From Chiua virens (taxonomy: Eukaryota > Basidiomycota > Agaricomycetes > Boletales > Boletaceae): a stretch of 64,000 nucleotides of DNA. The stretch spans positions 248,001 through 312,000 of the forward strand of contig JAHNUO010000006.1 in NCBI GenBank assembly GCA_019787685.1, written 5' to 3'. Within the stretch, counting starts at the first letter, position 1, and each line of letters opens with the position of its first letter. A program made the translations under genes and the position numbers. The notes under the pieces were generated by a model. That model had not been told where the DNA came from and did not search any database. It worked only from the letters and a program-made list of their open reading frames with translations. Shown here in pieces: positions 12,001-22,110 of the stretch.

Positions 12001-13719
12001 GTGAACGACAATTGGGTTATGCTCTTTCATTTGACTACGATCTCGACGCATTTGCTGCTTCGATTGGTCTTACCAAAACGTCTGTCGCAGCCATTCTGCG
12101 AGACGAAGACGTGGTTTTGGAAATGGGCGGATACAATCCAGAGTCTGAACTCTTCGAACCTCTTCAGAAACTTCTCGATCAGTGCAAGAGCGCGAAGGTT
12201 CTCTCCAAGTTAGTCCCTTGCCCCCCTTGTTTCAAGTGAAGTTTATAACTCCTAAACAAATAAGGAAACTTACGAAGCGGTTGGAGGACGTTATCCAGGA
12301 CTCGACAGCACTGAAAGCGTACCTCGTCAGTCAGCTGAAGTCACTGAGCAATGCCGTTCCCGAGCTTGTCAACTTTGGTATCTCAGTGCGTTTAATTTCA
12401 TATATGCGACAATGAGGGCATATAATTGACCGTTCAATCGCACCCTCCCGCAGCTTGCACAACAAGTCATTCCTCACCTTAGTGATGCTCGAGGTGCCAA
12501 GACTTCGTTCCAACTTGCCACCGTCCTTTCGTATGTCAAGCAAACAGTCATGTCGACTGTAGCAAAAGATCTTCGTCCCGGTGTATCCTGCTGGGAAGCG
12601 GTCGGCGAAGCCATCGCACAACTTGCAGCGGAGTGTAATAAGTTATTACCCATTGCACTCGAACCAGAGAACGTGGTCAAGGGTGTGGCCTCCCTTCAAC
12701 GACACTGACTATTCGTGAACTGACCACATTTTACAGTTACTGGCACGCCACCATGGATTATACGCGTCGATGAAATCCGTGCGAGTATAGCGGTCAACGT
12801 CGAGGCGGAACGCAAAGCTGCACAGTTTCAAGACGAGATTCAAGGTCTCGTCCGTAGTCTCAAATCGAGAGACCAGACGATCCAGGAATCGACTGTGAAA
12901 ATTGAGCTCATGGAACGCCGCATGGAGGCGAGCAAGAAACAAGCAGATACGATTTCCGAGCTTGAGATTGAGGTCTCGAAAGCAAGGAAGCAGGAGCGGG
13001 CGTATGAGGAGGCGATGGAGCAACTACAAGCTGACTTGGATGCCCTCGAGCAAGATAACGTTAAGCTCAAGACTATGGCTCCGCCAGAGAGACAGGGTAT
13101 GAGAATTCCTGGAATTAATTGTACGAATTTTCTTTCTGATTCGTTTGACAGCTTCTGGTCATCAACCTGCTGAGGTAGATAATGTCCCTATTGAGGGCAG
13201 CGTCGAGACCTCCCACTTGCTAGAACAGGTACGTTGTACGACGAATGCCGCAACCAAGTCACTCATTCGCACTGGTAGATGGAGGCTCTTCGTGGAACAG
13301 TCAGATTCCTACGGACCGAGAACTCGTATCTCAGAGGCCAGGACCTTCTGAAGGAGATTCAATCCCTGCCTCCTCTTCCAGAGCCGGTCCGCCTACCGCC
13401 TACGCCACCTCTAGACCCGTCAACCCTATCCGACTCCGAAGACTCCGAGTCGGACCTCCCGTCTCCGCCTGTTACCATTCGGTCTTTGTCAACGGAAACA
13501 AAGATGTTGTATCGAGACGTGATCAAATTCTCGTCGTCACCCCGCGTCGTCGACTTGTCTGTCCTGCATGCGAAACGCACTGAGGGCGAAGGCAAGACGA
13601 CGAGAAGGTGGATGCGGCGCAAAGATATGCCATCGCAACAGGTGTTGGAGCGCAAGATGGAGGCGGAACGATTGAGTAGGCGTGTGAGAGGGCTTATGGA
13701 TCGCGCCAGTGCACTATGA
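9050..13719 (+). CDS. Dynactin subunit p150Glued
   Basis: p150Glued is the large dynactin arm that links dynein to microtubules and cargo. Exon 1 (9050-9301) is a CAP-Gly domain: GVVRFCGTTSFALGKWVGIE, then GSIQGVVYFSCKPLFGVFI; the usual GKNDG signature reads KGKNDG. Next (from 9353) is a Ser/Pro/Arg-rich basic linker, which in this family adds microtubule affinity. A long coiled coil follows from about 10011 (IEDVELQELRARMRVMEAKR). The dynactin domain begins near 10830 (EEMLVQLTERNLMLGEKIEE, DLEALKELNDELEENHIETE) and runs to about 12700. A second coiled coil (12740-13100) and a charged tail to 13719 complete the protein. The coding sequence is cut by about a dozen or more short introns, one of which (51 bases, near 9960) would keep the frame if retained. 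I assembled most junctions but not every one. Confidence 0.93.
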
Positions 13720-14077
13720 TGAACCCATTACCCCCTCTTTTCGTTGTATGCTTTTTTACAGTAGGTTGAACGTTTATGAATATGACTTGATTAGGATACC
13801 ATGAAGTACAGTACAGCCTTTTAGGTTTTAGGGCGTGGCTAACCTCGATCTCGATCTAATCTTTCCACCAGAATGACGAAAACTTATCAGTAGTAGTTCG
13901 GGTCGATGAGTGTACGATTCATTCTAATCATTATGATATTGTTGCTTGTATGAAGTTGTATCTCTAGTCTAGTATTGCGGAAATAAAGTCACTCTTTCAC
14001 CATCGTAATGCGCACACTCCAATCCTTCCTTCAACTACTAATACTTATGCTCGAGTTCGAGCGTCCTGTACCAACAC
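13720..14077. other. 3' flank of dynactin p150, nothing else seen
   Basis: About 360 AT-leaning bases between the dynactin stop and the 3' end of the minus-strand HNH copy. No open frame with coding character is present. Confidence 0.5.
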
Positions 14078-15226
14078 TCACCCAGGACTAGCGAAAGACA
14101 CCTCAAGGTCAACGGTCTCCGGAGGCAGATCTACTGTTGATGGCGGTCCTCCGTGCTCTTGGCCGATATGAGTATGATGGCAACTAGTGGATATCGAAGA
14201 TAGTCTTCTGGTTTCAGGCTATGTATGAGGCTCTAGCAAAGTAGGCGACTTTGCAGCAAGTAGCGTGGAGAGCGAGTAGATTGGGTGCAGGAGCCGGAAA
14301 GTTTCGGGGATTCGAGAGTGAGACGAACTCTGGCACCATGGGGTGCGGTGGGCCATCAATCCATTCGACCTTATAGTAATTCTCCTGATCCTGTAGTGTG
14401 CCAAATGAATGCCACTTCCAACAGAAGATACGCGACAATACCAACTTGAAAGACTCACTGTGCTTTCGAAATACAACAACAGCCGATCGAATGCGTCCTG
14501 CACGCAGGGTGTCAAAGTCAAGACATTTGGTAGTGAGTGAACGTTCTCCCCACTAAACTCGTCAATGTCGTAGCAGAACCGTTTTAGAACGGCAAGTATA
14601 GAGGCTGAGTAATGGAGCTGAGCAGGATAGGCATAAAATTGCTTGTTGTTACTATATGACACCTCGGGCAACACACCTTTTTGTTATCTTCAGACTTAGG
14701 CACCACTCCAAAGAAGATTGATTCTGGAATGATATGCGCACATTTCCATTAGTCACGGAAAGCCTGTGCCGGCGCAAGGCGAGGGGTGACAAAGTGTCGA
14801 ACGAGGAATACGGTCATTCACCCAGGCTGGCACTAACTTGATGTTGTGCAGCTTCCTCGAAACCGGCGGGGAACTTTCTTCTCCGATTCGAGGCAGAATT
14901 TGTACGCTTCAATATGAAGTTTGTTGTCAGACTCGAATTTATGGCGGGCCAGAAATATAACTTTAAACTTATTCGAGTGCATTAGGATCTCTTCCCCTTA
15001 CCTGGCATCCGAATCCAGGGTCCACCTCGACAATCTGTTCTTGCCAGTGTACTAGTAGTGGATGCTCGGCTACGCTGGCACCTCTACGCCCAAGCTGGGC
15101 TAGAAATAACGTTAAACTTAGCCGGATGCAAGAGAATCTCTTCCCTTTACCTGGTATGCAAACCCCCAGCTTTTCTTCTTCTTCAGAGGACATGATTGCC
15201 TTGTTTTTGTCGGCGACGGCGTGCAT
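14078..15226 (-). pseudogene. HNH-nuclease family gene, decayed copy A
   Basis: This is a minus-strand relative of the plus-strand gene at 15.5-16.9 kb. Recognisable pieces in order: FESDNKLHIEAYKFCLESE, AHIIPESIFFGVVPKSED, ASILAVLKRFCYDIDEFSGE, HSLPNVLTLTPCVQDAFDRL and PPHPMVPEFVSLSNP, ending PAPNLLALHATCCKVAYFA. The order matches the fungal HNH_2-type family, where the histidine of AHIIP belongs to the metal site. The block expected before it (RDNxRCVVTG) is missing here, and the reading frame between the FESDN piece and AHIIPE is not continuous, so I call a pseudogene. Two introns near 15000 and 15150 are similar to each other, pointing to a small internal duplication. A last exon to 14078 is plausible but weak. 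Codon use resembles the host, unlike copy B. Confidence 0.55.
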
Positions 15227-15539
15227 ACGAGTACAGGTTCATTTCCTTTTTTGGAGTGTAAATCATGGCATTTCAAGCGCTCGAGGCTTCAGATCCAGAC
15301 TTTCTCGCAATGATTTCGAGTAAAGCTGGAAGAATGCTTGGTGCGCATTTTTGACTGTAGGAGACTGTAGTCGCGGCATATACATAGATATTTGGTGGAT
15401 CTTTGTGCTCCGGGAGTCCGGGATAGCGCATGCATCAACTCCAGCCAAAATTTTCTCACGCCAAAACTCCGATGCCACCCTAATTATACCTCCTGTATTC
15501 AACTTCAAACACTATGCCTACTCCCCTTCCGACGTTTGA

Positions 15540-16882
15540 CTCCCCTCTCTTGCAAAGCCTTGGAAGCAAGAACCATAATTAGTCTCACAGCCTATAATTT
15601 TTGCCTCCAATCCGAAACTGAACTCGCCACATCCCAAAACAAGCTGTGCCATGTCAGGATCATTGGCTTCCTGCTCCTCTATGCCCCCAATCAGGGTGTT
15701 CGCAATGAAGTGGCCTAAACTCATCCAGTCCTGCAAGGGAAGTAATGACCTCAGTAATTTTGGTGCATTCTTCGAACAGAGTGTCATCTTACCTTGTAAG
15801 TTTTCCATATACCTTACTTTTTGTATCTCAATGTACCCTTTGTTCTGTCCAGTTAAGATGCCAAAAAGTCGAACACCAGAATCAAGTGAAAGCTCCTCTG
15901 AGGATGAGGAATTTGAGGGTGAGGAGGAATTTGAGGGTGAGGAAGAGGTTAAAAAGGTCAACATTGACCAGCCCCCCAGGAATCACATGGACACTAAAAG
16001 TCATGTCAGTGAATGACTTCAGCATTATTCTTATTCCTCTTTCTCACTGAATCTCACTTCTTACCTTGTGCAGGCTCTCATTCGAGACAACTGGAGGTGT
16101 GTTGTGACAGGTGTACTTGACCATGGTGCACCCAACATCCACCAGTATGATCCAACAGACCTCATTGTAACCTTCACACGGTCTGTCCATATTATTCCAG
16201 AGCCTATATTCTTTGGTGTGGTCTCTAGATATGCAAATCATTGTGTGGTATGTAGCCACACTGGCAGCTGTTCATATTACAATGAGCTAACCACTATAGT
16301 AGCAGGACTACTCTGAGTCCATACTTGCTATCCTCAAACACTTTTGTTCTGACATCTGCAAGTCCAATGGGGAGGGTTTTCATTCCCTAACCAATGTGTT
16401 GACCTTGGTGCCCTCTGTGCAAGATTCATTTGATCTGCTTATTGTTGTATTTTGAACCCACAGTAAGTCTTTGGGATTGCTGTATATTTTCTGAGTTGCA
16501 TTCATTGGGTATCATTTCACTATAGGACAAGGAGAATTGCTATCAAGTTGTGTGCATTGGTCCAAGACCACACCCCATGGTGCCTGAATTCATCACACTC
16601 TCAAGCTCAAATCCTGGAAAGCTTCCAGTTCCTGCACCTGAGTTGCTTGCCTTGCATGCTATCTGCTGCAAGGTTGCTCACTTCTCAGGTGCGACTGAAC
16701 ACATTGATAGAATATATCATGATGCAGATGAAACCAGTATCATGTCTGCTGATGGCACTTCAGCTGACACCCTTGACTACATGCTGGCCCAATTGAAAGC
16801 AGAACTTGAAGACCATCCTGACTTACTAGTAGTGCACACTGCACCCTTTGCTTGGCAGTCCAAGTTGCAGTGTGTACTATGA
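15540..16882 (+). pseudogene. HNH-nuclease family gene, CpG-depleted copy B
   Basis: Pieces in order: LEARTIISLTAYNFCLQSE, CHVRIIGFLLLYAPNQG, an acidic stretch following KMPKSRTPESSES, ALIRDNWRCVVTGVLDHG (HNH core start), VHIIPEPIFFGVV, SILAILKHFCSDICKSNGE, HSLTNVLTLVPSVQDSFDLL, and RPHPMVPEFITLSSSNPGK through PELLALHAICCKVAHFSG to a charged end. The RDNxRCVVTG and HIIP elements are typical of an HNH_2-type family common in Agaricomycetes; its role is unknown. Against copy A, one extra base at 16441 shifts the frame just before the last intron. From 15841 to 16980 I count only four CpG dinucleotides, far below the surrounding DNA. The 5' end is a guess. Confidence 0.55.
15906..15941 (+). repeat. 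Two 18-base tandem units in acidic region
   Basis: The unit containing GAGGAATTTGAGGGT occurs twice at an 18-base offset and encodes repeated EEFEGE acidic residues in HNH copy B. Confidence 0.8.
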
Positions 16883-16966
16883 CTGGGATGAGCTACTTCT
16901 TTTGTGATACTTAGGCTAATACAATGTTGAGAGGATGTGCCTAGTGTGTCATTGGATCTGCTTAGA

Positions 16967-17475
16967 TCAGAGAATGGTACCTTGTTTCTTTCTGTTTACA
17001 AGCAAGGCAGTCACGCATGGAATTGAAATGTTGGCCCAAACCAATATTACAACTATTGTAGCTGCACTGCCAGTGAGTGTGTTGAACTCGGCAGCACAAC
17101 AGTTGCACTGGCAATCGACTTCCGACGAAGTGATAATATCATTGACATTGGAACGATCCTGCCGATGGGCCAATCCATTTGTAGATCACGTCACGATTGG
17201 CACCGGACGCAGTGCATTTGCCGATTTCGAGGTGAAGTATCATTGCCAGTGCGACCATGCTCACAAAGCGTTTCTGGCACCTAAGTGGCACCATATATTC
17301 TTCTGGGTATGCATGCTCGACCACATATGCTGAGATGGGCATCAACACATATTCGACACATGTGCTTTTCATAATGGTGACAAAAGAAATGCTCGGGACT
17401 GTTGATGAAGTACTGCTTGAGTTTCCCAAGAATGCTGGTTTGGATAGTCCACAAGACCTTGGTGGTCGATTTCAA
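16967..17475 (-). pseudogene. C2H2 zinc-finger family relic
   Basis: Minus-strand fragments match the family member at 26.3-27.3 kb: YFINSPEHFFCHHYEKHM (compare HFIQSPNHFFCRQCETHF), ALAMILHLEIGKCTASGAN (compare SAMILHLESGTCMSGATR), and a tail DVIYKWIG like AMIDRWV. The pieces lie in different frames with stops between them, and most finger cysteines and histidines are lost. I read it as a dead copy. Confidence 0.6.
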
Positions 17476-17575
17476 GTCGAATTCGGTACTACTTCAGATG
17501 AGTGGTATTCGGGGTCACGTCCGTACGGCCCGGTCCGATGCACTTGATAACCTCCTTTTGATCCTCCTCGTTCAA

Positions 17576-18297
17576 ATGGCAGACACATTCGACCTCGAAG
17601 AACTCGTCCATCTAGAACAAACGTCCGCAATCCCATATCCTTTCCTCACATACTCACATCTAACACATCCTACTCGAACAGATGCTACGACGCCGGGTAC
17701 ACCGACGGCGTCGCCCACGGCCGCATTCACGGCCTCATCGACGGCTGTGCGCTCGGCCGCACCAAAGGCTTCGAGATCTGGGAAGAAATCGGGTATTACG
17801 AGGGATTCGCAGAGACGTGGAAAGCAGTTGCGCCACGAGGACGCGTGCGTCGTCCCCTCGCACACTGGCGTTTCGATCTGACCCAACGCAGACGCACCCT
17901 CCACCACATCACCCACCTCCTCGCGCTCATCCGTCAATTTCCGACCGTCAACCCGTCCCAGCACGAGGTTCACATTGACGCCGACCTTGAGAAACTCCAA
18001 CGTCAGATCCGGTCGAGGTATAAAGCCCTCTGCGCTTCTCTGGGCGTTCGACCCACGCTACGCGCCGCCGGAGCCGACGATCCGACCGACGAAGACCCTG
18101 GAGGATCGCCAAGAGCACAAGGTGGATGTGTGGACCCTGACGCAGATGCGCGATCGGACGGCGGTGGCCAGTGGGCGTCCGACGACGGTGCAGGGCTTGA
18201 GTTTTTGAAGTCAGTCCGAGACGGCTTATCCCGTGAACGTGGCCCGAGGTCGGACGCGCCGTGGACCGTCAGCGTCATCCTGCCACGCCGACGGTAG
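17576..18297 (+). CDS. LTO1: LTO1 (Yae1-partner) homolog
   Basis: LTO1 works with Yae1 as the adaptor that brings the cytosolic iron-sulfur targeting complex to the ABC protein Rli1, supporting ribosome recycling and biogenesis. Exon 1 starts at 17576 (MADTFDLEELVHLEQT) and exon 2 at 17682 (CYDAGYTDG). The hallmark deca-GX3 run is plain: G-YTD-G-VAH-G-RIH-G-LID-G-CAL-G-RTK-G, followed by FEIWEEIGYYEGFAETWKA. A basic helical region (LEKLQRQIRSRYKALCASLG) and a disordered acidic tail ending VILPRRR complete about 220 residues. The tail is longer than in yeast. It converges with the amine oxidase. Confidence 0.85.
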
Positions 18298-18531
18298 AAG
18301 TGTGTCTGCGCCTTTGCAGCACACCGTTTTCTCGAGGTCGAACACTCCTTAGGTAGACACGATGATAAGTCGCGCGTACTACATAGAATCAAATCACATA
18401 GACAACATCATTACATACAAGCATGCCGAGCGCACATGGTAAGGAGAGCCATAAAAGAATACACACAAACGCGGTTCGATACATGTGTCTGATGTACAGG
18501 GAGGAAATGAACGTGCCACGTCGTACGTCCA
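18298..18531. other. Convergent 3' ends, no gene
   Basis: This interval lies between the stop codons of LTO1 (plus) and the amine oxidase (minus). It probably holds both 3' UTRs; no coding signal is seen. Confidence 0.5.
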
Positions 18532-21374
18532 TCAATGCCCGCAACACGTCGTCATCGTACCGTTCGTACCGTTCGTGTTGGTCCGGTAGTGCCCGTTCAT
18601 GCCAATGGGAAACGCAGACGTGCTGTGTCCGTCCTTGGTGGCAGGAACGTCCATGCTCGGGTTCTTCTCGAAAAAGCTGTTGGGCTTGAACAGGACGCTG
18701 ACGTGTTCCACGGGCATACTGGCAAAGCACACATCAGCCTCTGACGCAGCTGAAACGTGAACCATGATACTCACACTGGCCAGTCTTCCGGGCGCGGAAT
18801 GTGCGTCGTACCTGTCGTCACATACATGAGGTTTGCCAGGCGAAACGAAGGGCGAGATCCAACGCACCAACAGTGAGGTAAAGCACGATATCCTCGTCGT
18901 CGATACTTCCACGTCCTTCCTTGACCCACCTGCCAACAGAATCCTTAGGTTCCTCACGAGTCTGAGGGACATACTTTCCACTAGGCCACATCCGGCCCCC
19001 TCTCGATCCCTCGACGTCCTTCACAACCCAGAGCGCCTTGTGCGCAAACGAAGCACGACGGGCAATCCATGAATCACTCTTAGCCAAAAGGGGAAGCAAA
19101 CCTCCTTTCATCATGATCGCGTACGACGAGGGCTTGCCAGAAGCGTAGTGCGCCTTGTTCAGATTTGCGATCCGCCAACGACGGTCGGCGGCCCAGTCAT
19201 AGTCGCGTGCACCGTCTTCGACTTGGTCCTTGAGAACGCGTTCCTTGACGTAAAAGGCGTTGCCCGCAAAGTTCTCTTTCGAACCTGTGGGGGCCTCGTG
19301 GGAGACGATGTCAGATTCAATGACCGAGTTGTTGATCCCGTCGAGCATTGGGTCAACGCGGAAAGAAAAGATGTGTTGGTGGAGATGTGCATTGACACCT
19401 GGTGCAACGACAGTTCCGTGAGGATTGGGTTCGTTAGGACCAGCAACGTAAACTTGTAAAATCCCACTGAGACGGATCTCAAACTCGATGTTGCCATCTT
19501 GGTAAAAGTAGTAGTTCCAAATGTACTCTGCAAATGACACATCAGACGCAGGCGGTAAAGAATGGGAAAGATCTGACCATAGTTGGCAAGGGTGCAGACC
19601 ATGCTGACCACAAGACGTCGGCTTCTGACGGTGTGCGAACGGCCACCTGGACGGTAGTCAGTGTGTTTCCAAAGGACACCAGCGTCCTCTTCATGAATGC
19701 AGATTGCATTCTTTATGACGAATGCTGTTCCGGCATGGGTAACGTATGAACCAGGCTGTGATGTGAATCAGCGAGCGTCCCGACTTGGTTTAGTGGTTTA
19801 CGTACCAGATAGTGGATCTTTCCCAGACAGTCACACCCAAGAGAGAGATCATTGGCCATGGTGCCCATACCATATTCACCGCTATCACCGAGTAAGTCAA
19901 TGCTGGTCATTAAATAATTTTGATGCTCACCTATCAAATGCAAATTTCCTGCAGTGAGGGAACTCAGGAGCCCCATAAGGGACCACCATTTCCACAAGAC
20001 TAAGACGGTAAAAGATGGGTCGAATCTCGCCATCATCGTTGTAGGTGATCGTCGATATTGCGAGGCCCTCACGGTGGTTGAATGCTGTCGAGGGGTATAG
20101 CGCATTAGGAGACGTGGCTGGCATCAAGCAAGTGAGCTCACCGATGTGCATCTTCCATTTTTGCCACTCCAACGTGTTGCCAGTCATCTTGAAGGACACG
20201 CCCTCCGGTTGCAAGATGTGCAAAGGCTTGATATCTTCGCGTGGTCTGTACGTTGGGTCCGTTTGTTCCATTAGATCCGGCAAGAAGTCGAACGAAGCGA
20301 GTGGCGGCGGTATCCGTTCACGGTTCGACTTGGCAAACGACTCGTCGGAAAGCGGGAGCGCCTCTGTCGTATCGACAGTGAGCTCGTGGGATCCATCCTC
20401 GGTATGCCTATATCCAGGTGGAAAGTCAATCTGGACCACCTTTTCTGCAACCGAGTCAATGACTGGAGTGAAATCCTAAAAGACATCAAACGTTAGGGAT
20501 GGCAAGGAATGAAACAATGAAATGAAGAAAGATTGACAAGAGGGTGTGCATAAAGGTTGTCGTGTTCTGAGAAGCGAGCAAAGAGAAGCGCCTGTTGAAG
20601 ACGCTGCTGTTTGGGGAACCGGTCATCATAGCCGACAGCCCAGCCGTCTGCGAAAATCTGGTGGGGTTCGACGCCTGGGGTCAAGTTAGTCCGGTAGAGG
20701 AAGCAGGGTGGTGGGGCGCTTACCGACTTGCTTGGCGAGCGCCTGGACCTTGGGGTCGTTGCGAACCACGACCTCACACATGACGAGTTCCTCGGGTGTG
20801 ATTTGTGGCTCTGAGCCGTCAGGGATGTGGTCGAGGGTCTCGACTTCCCACTCGCCGCCGTTGAGAGCGATGATCGCATTATAGCAACCTCTAATTATGG
20901 AGCGATCGTATCAATGATCGTGTGCCTTGTAGATCCATTACTCACCCGTTGATGACGTCGATGAACTAGGAATGAATTAGAACATGAATGGGTAAAAAGA
21001 GGATACGACATACGTCGCACTCGGCCTTCTTAACGATGTCGACAGACGGCTCGGGCCTGGCACCGGGAGAGAGGGGGATGCCAAGGGCGGCGAGGACGTC
21101 TTTCTTCGGGGGCGGGAGAAGGAGACACGTAATGAAGCGAACAGCCTTTATGGGGGTGTTCGCGGCAGTATAATGCCTAATTGCCAGAGTCACCGCATTG
21201 ATCTAAAAAGGACGTGCGAATGATATTGAGCGCACGCGAACGAGGAGGACCAATCGGAAAACAGACCTCGTCGGGGGTGAGGGGGTCGAGGGGGTGACTA
21301 AGCTTTGTAGGCTTGGTGAAAAAAGTCCTTGGGGACGAGGTGATAATGGGAGTGAGAAGCGCAGCAGGAGCCAT
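18532..21374 (-). CDS. Copper amine oxidase (topaquinone enzyme)
   Basis: The enzyme oxidises primary amines to aldehydes with release of ammonia and peroxide; fungal forms are often peroxisomal. The start is MAPAALLTPIITSSP at 21374. N-terminal domains N2/N3 include LDPLTPDEV-INAVTLAI and ALAKQVGVEPHQIFADGW. In the catalytic domain: FDSGEYGMGTMANDLSLGCD with the base aspartate, then CTLANYEYIWNYYFYQDG with the NYEY signature whose first Tyr becomes topaquinone. Copper-binding HLHQHIFSFRVDPMLDG follows, and the last copper ligand region is GTTHIPRPEDWPVMPVEHVS. The end is FKPNSFFEKNPSMDVP plus a short Gly/Asn/Thr tail ending CGH, which is not a canonical PTS1. There are at least nine introns, and the frame appears intact. 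It is divergent from the unknown gene at 22.1 kb. Confidence 0.93.
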
Positions 21375-22110
21375 GTTTGTAGCGGACAGGTGAGGCTGAT
21401 AGGCCACTGGAAGGGACGAATCTGGGAAAATGAGGGAGCTCTTTATAGGCCGGGGAGGAACCTGAGAAATGACAAACTTTGCGGCGACTCATGGGGTCTT
21501 ATCTCAAGTAATAAGACATGAGTCCGGCTAGAGATAACCGGGGCGATAGCTGGTGGCCGAATGCGATCGCAAAGACAGCCAACTTGCCATCTCTACACGT
21601 CGAGACTCATCCAACTTCAGCTTCTTGTCCGCAGTAGTACCACGTCTCCCAAAAGAGCTTATCTGACACCGACTTGAAATGCGAAAAACGGCTGGGTAAA
21701 CGAGCAGAGCCACCACGCGGAAGGTGGGATGATAAGCTATGTGGCCATTCCCAAGGAAAACCGGACAAGGATGATCAGTCAGATGGTCATATGACGATGA
21801 TGGTCGGAAGTATGATCCGGATAGTACGGCGGCGTTGTACACTACCTCGACCTCGAAGAGCACTTGATCACATTCTAATCTATATCCGTGATATAACTTT
21901 CGCAGGAGCCGATTAGAAGCGAACAAGACACGAGGCGCTGAACGGGAACCGAGCAGTACAAAACATAAAAACATATCAGCGTTTGAAACGGTCGAGGCTC
22001 GCTTAGGATCGGGTGCCAAGAGGGAATGGAATGGTCGTGTCAGTGGAGACGAGCTTCCTGATTCGCGTCGTGTACTTTTTACATCGAATTGATCATTCGA
22101 CCGCTCCACC
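21375..22110. promoter_or_regulatory. Divergent intergenic region
   Basis: About 740 bases separate the starts of the amine oxidase (minus) and the conserved unknown gene (plus). The region must hold both promoters. I see no strong TATA box or coding motif; a long minus-strand open frame here is only antisense. Confidence 0.4.

Noticed and set aside
15518..15964. Minus-strand frame opposite HNH copy B
   Set aside because: It is the antisense of the acidic plus-strand region; the plus strand carries the RDNWRCVVTG and HIIP motifs.
18532..21374. Amine oxidase and xanthine dioxygenase as parts of a nitrogen-catabolism cluster
   Set aside because: They lie about 19 kb apart with unrelated genes between and no other catabolic genes or transporter nearby.
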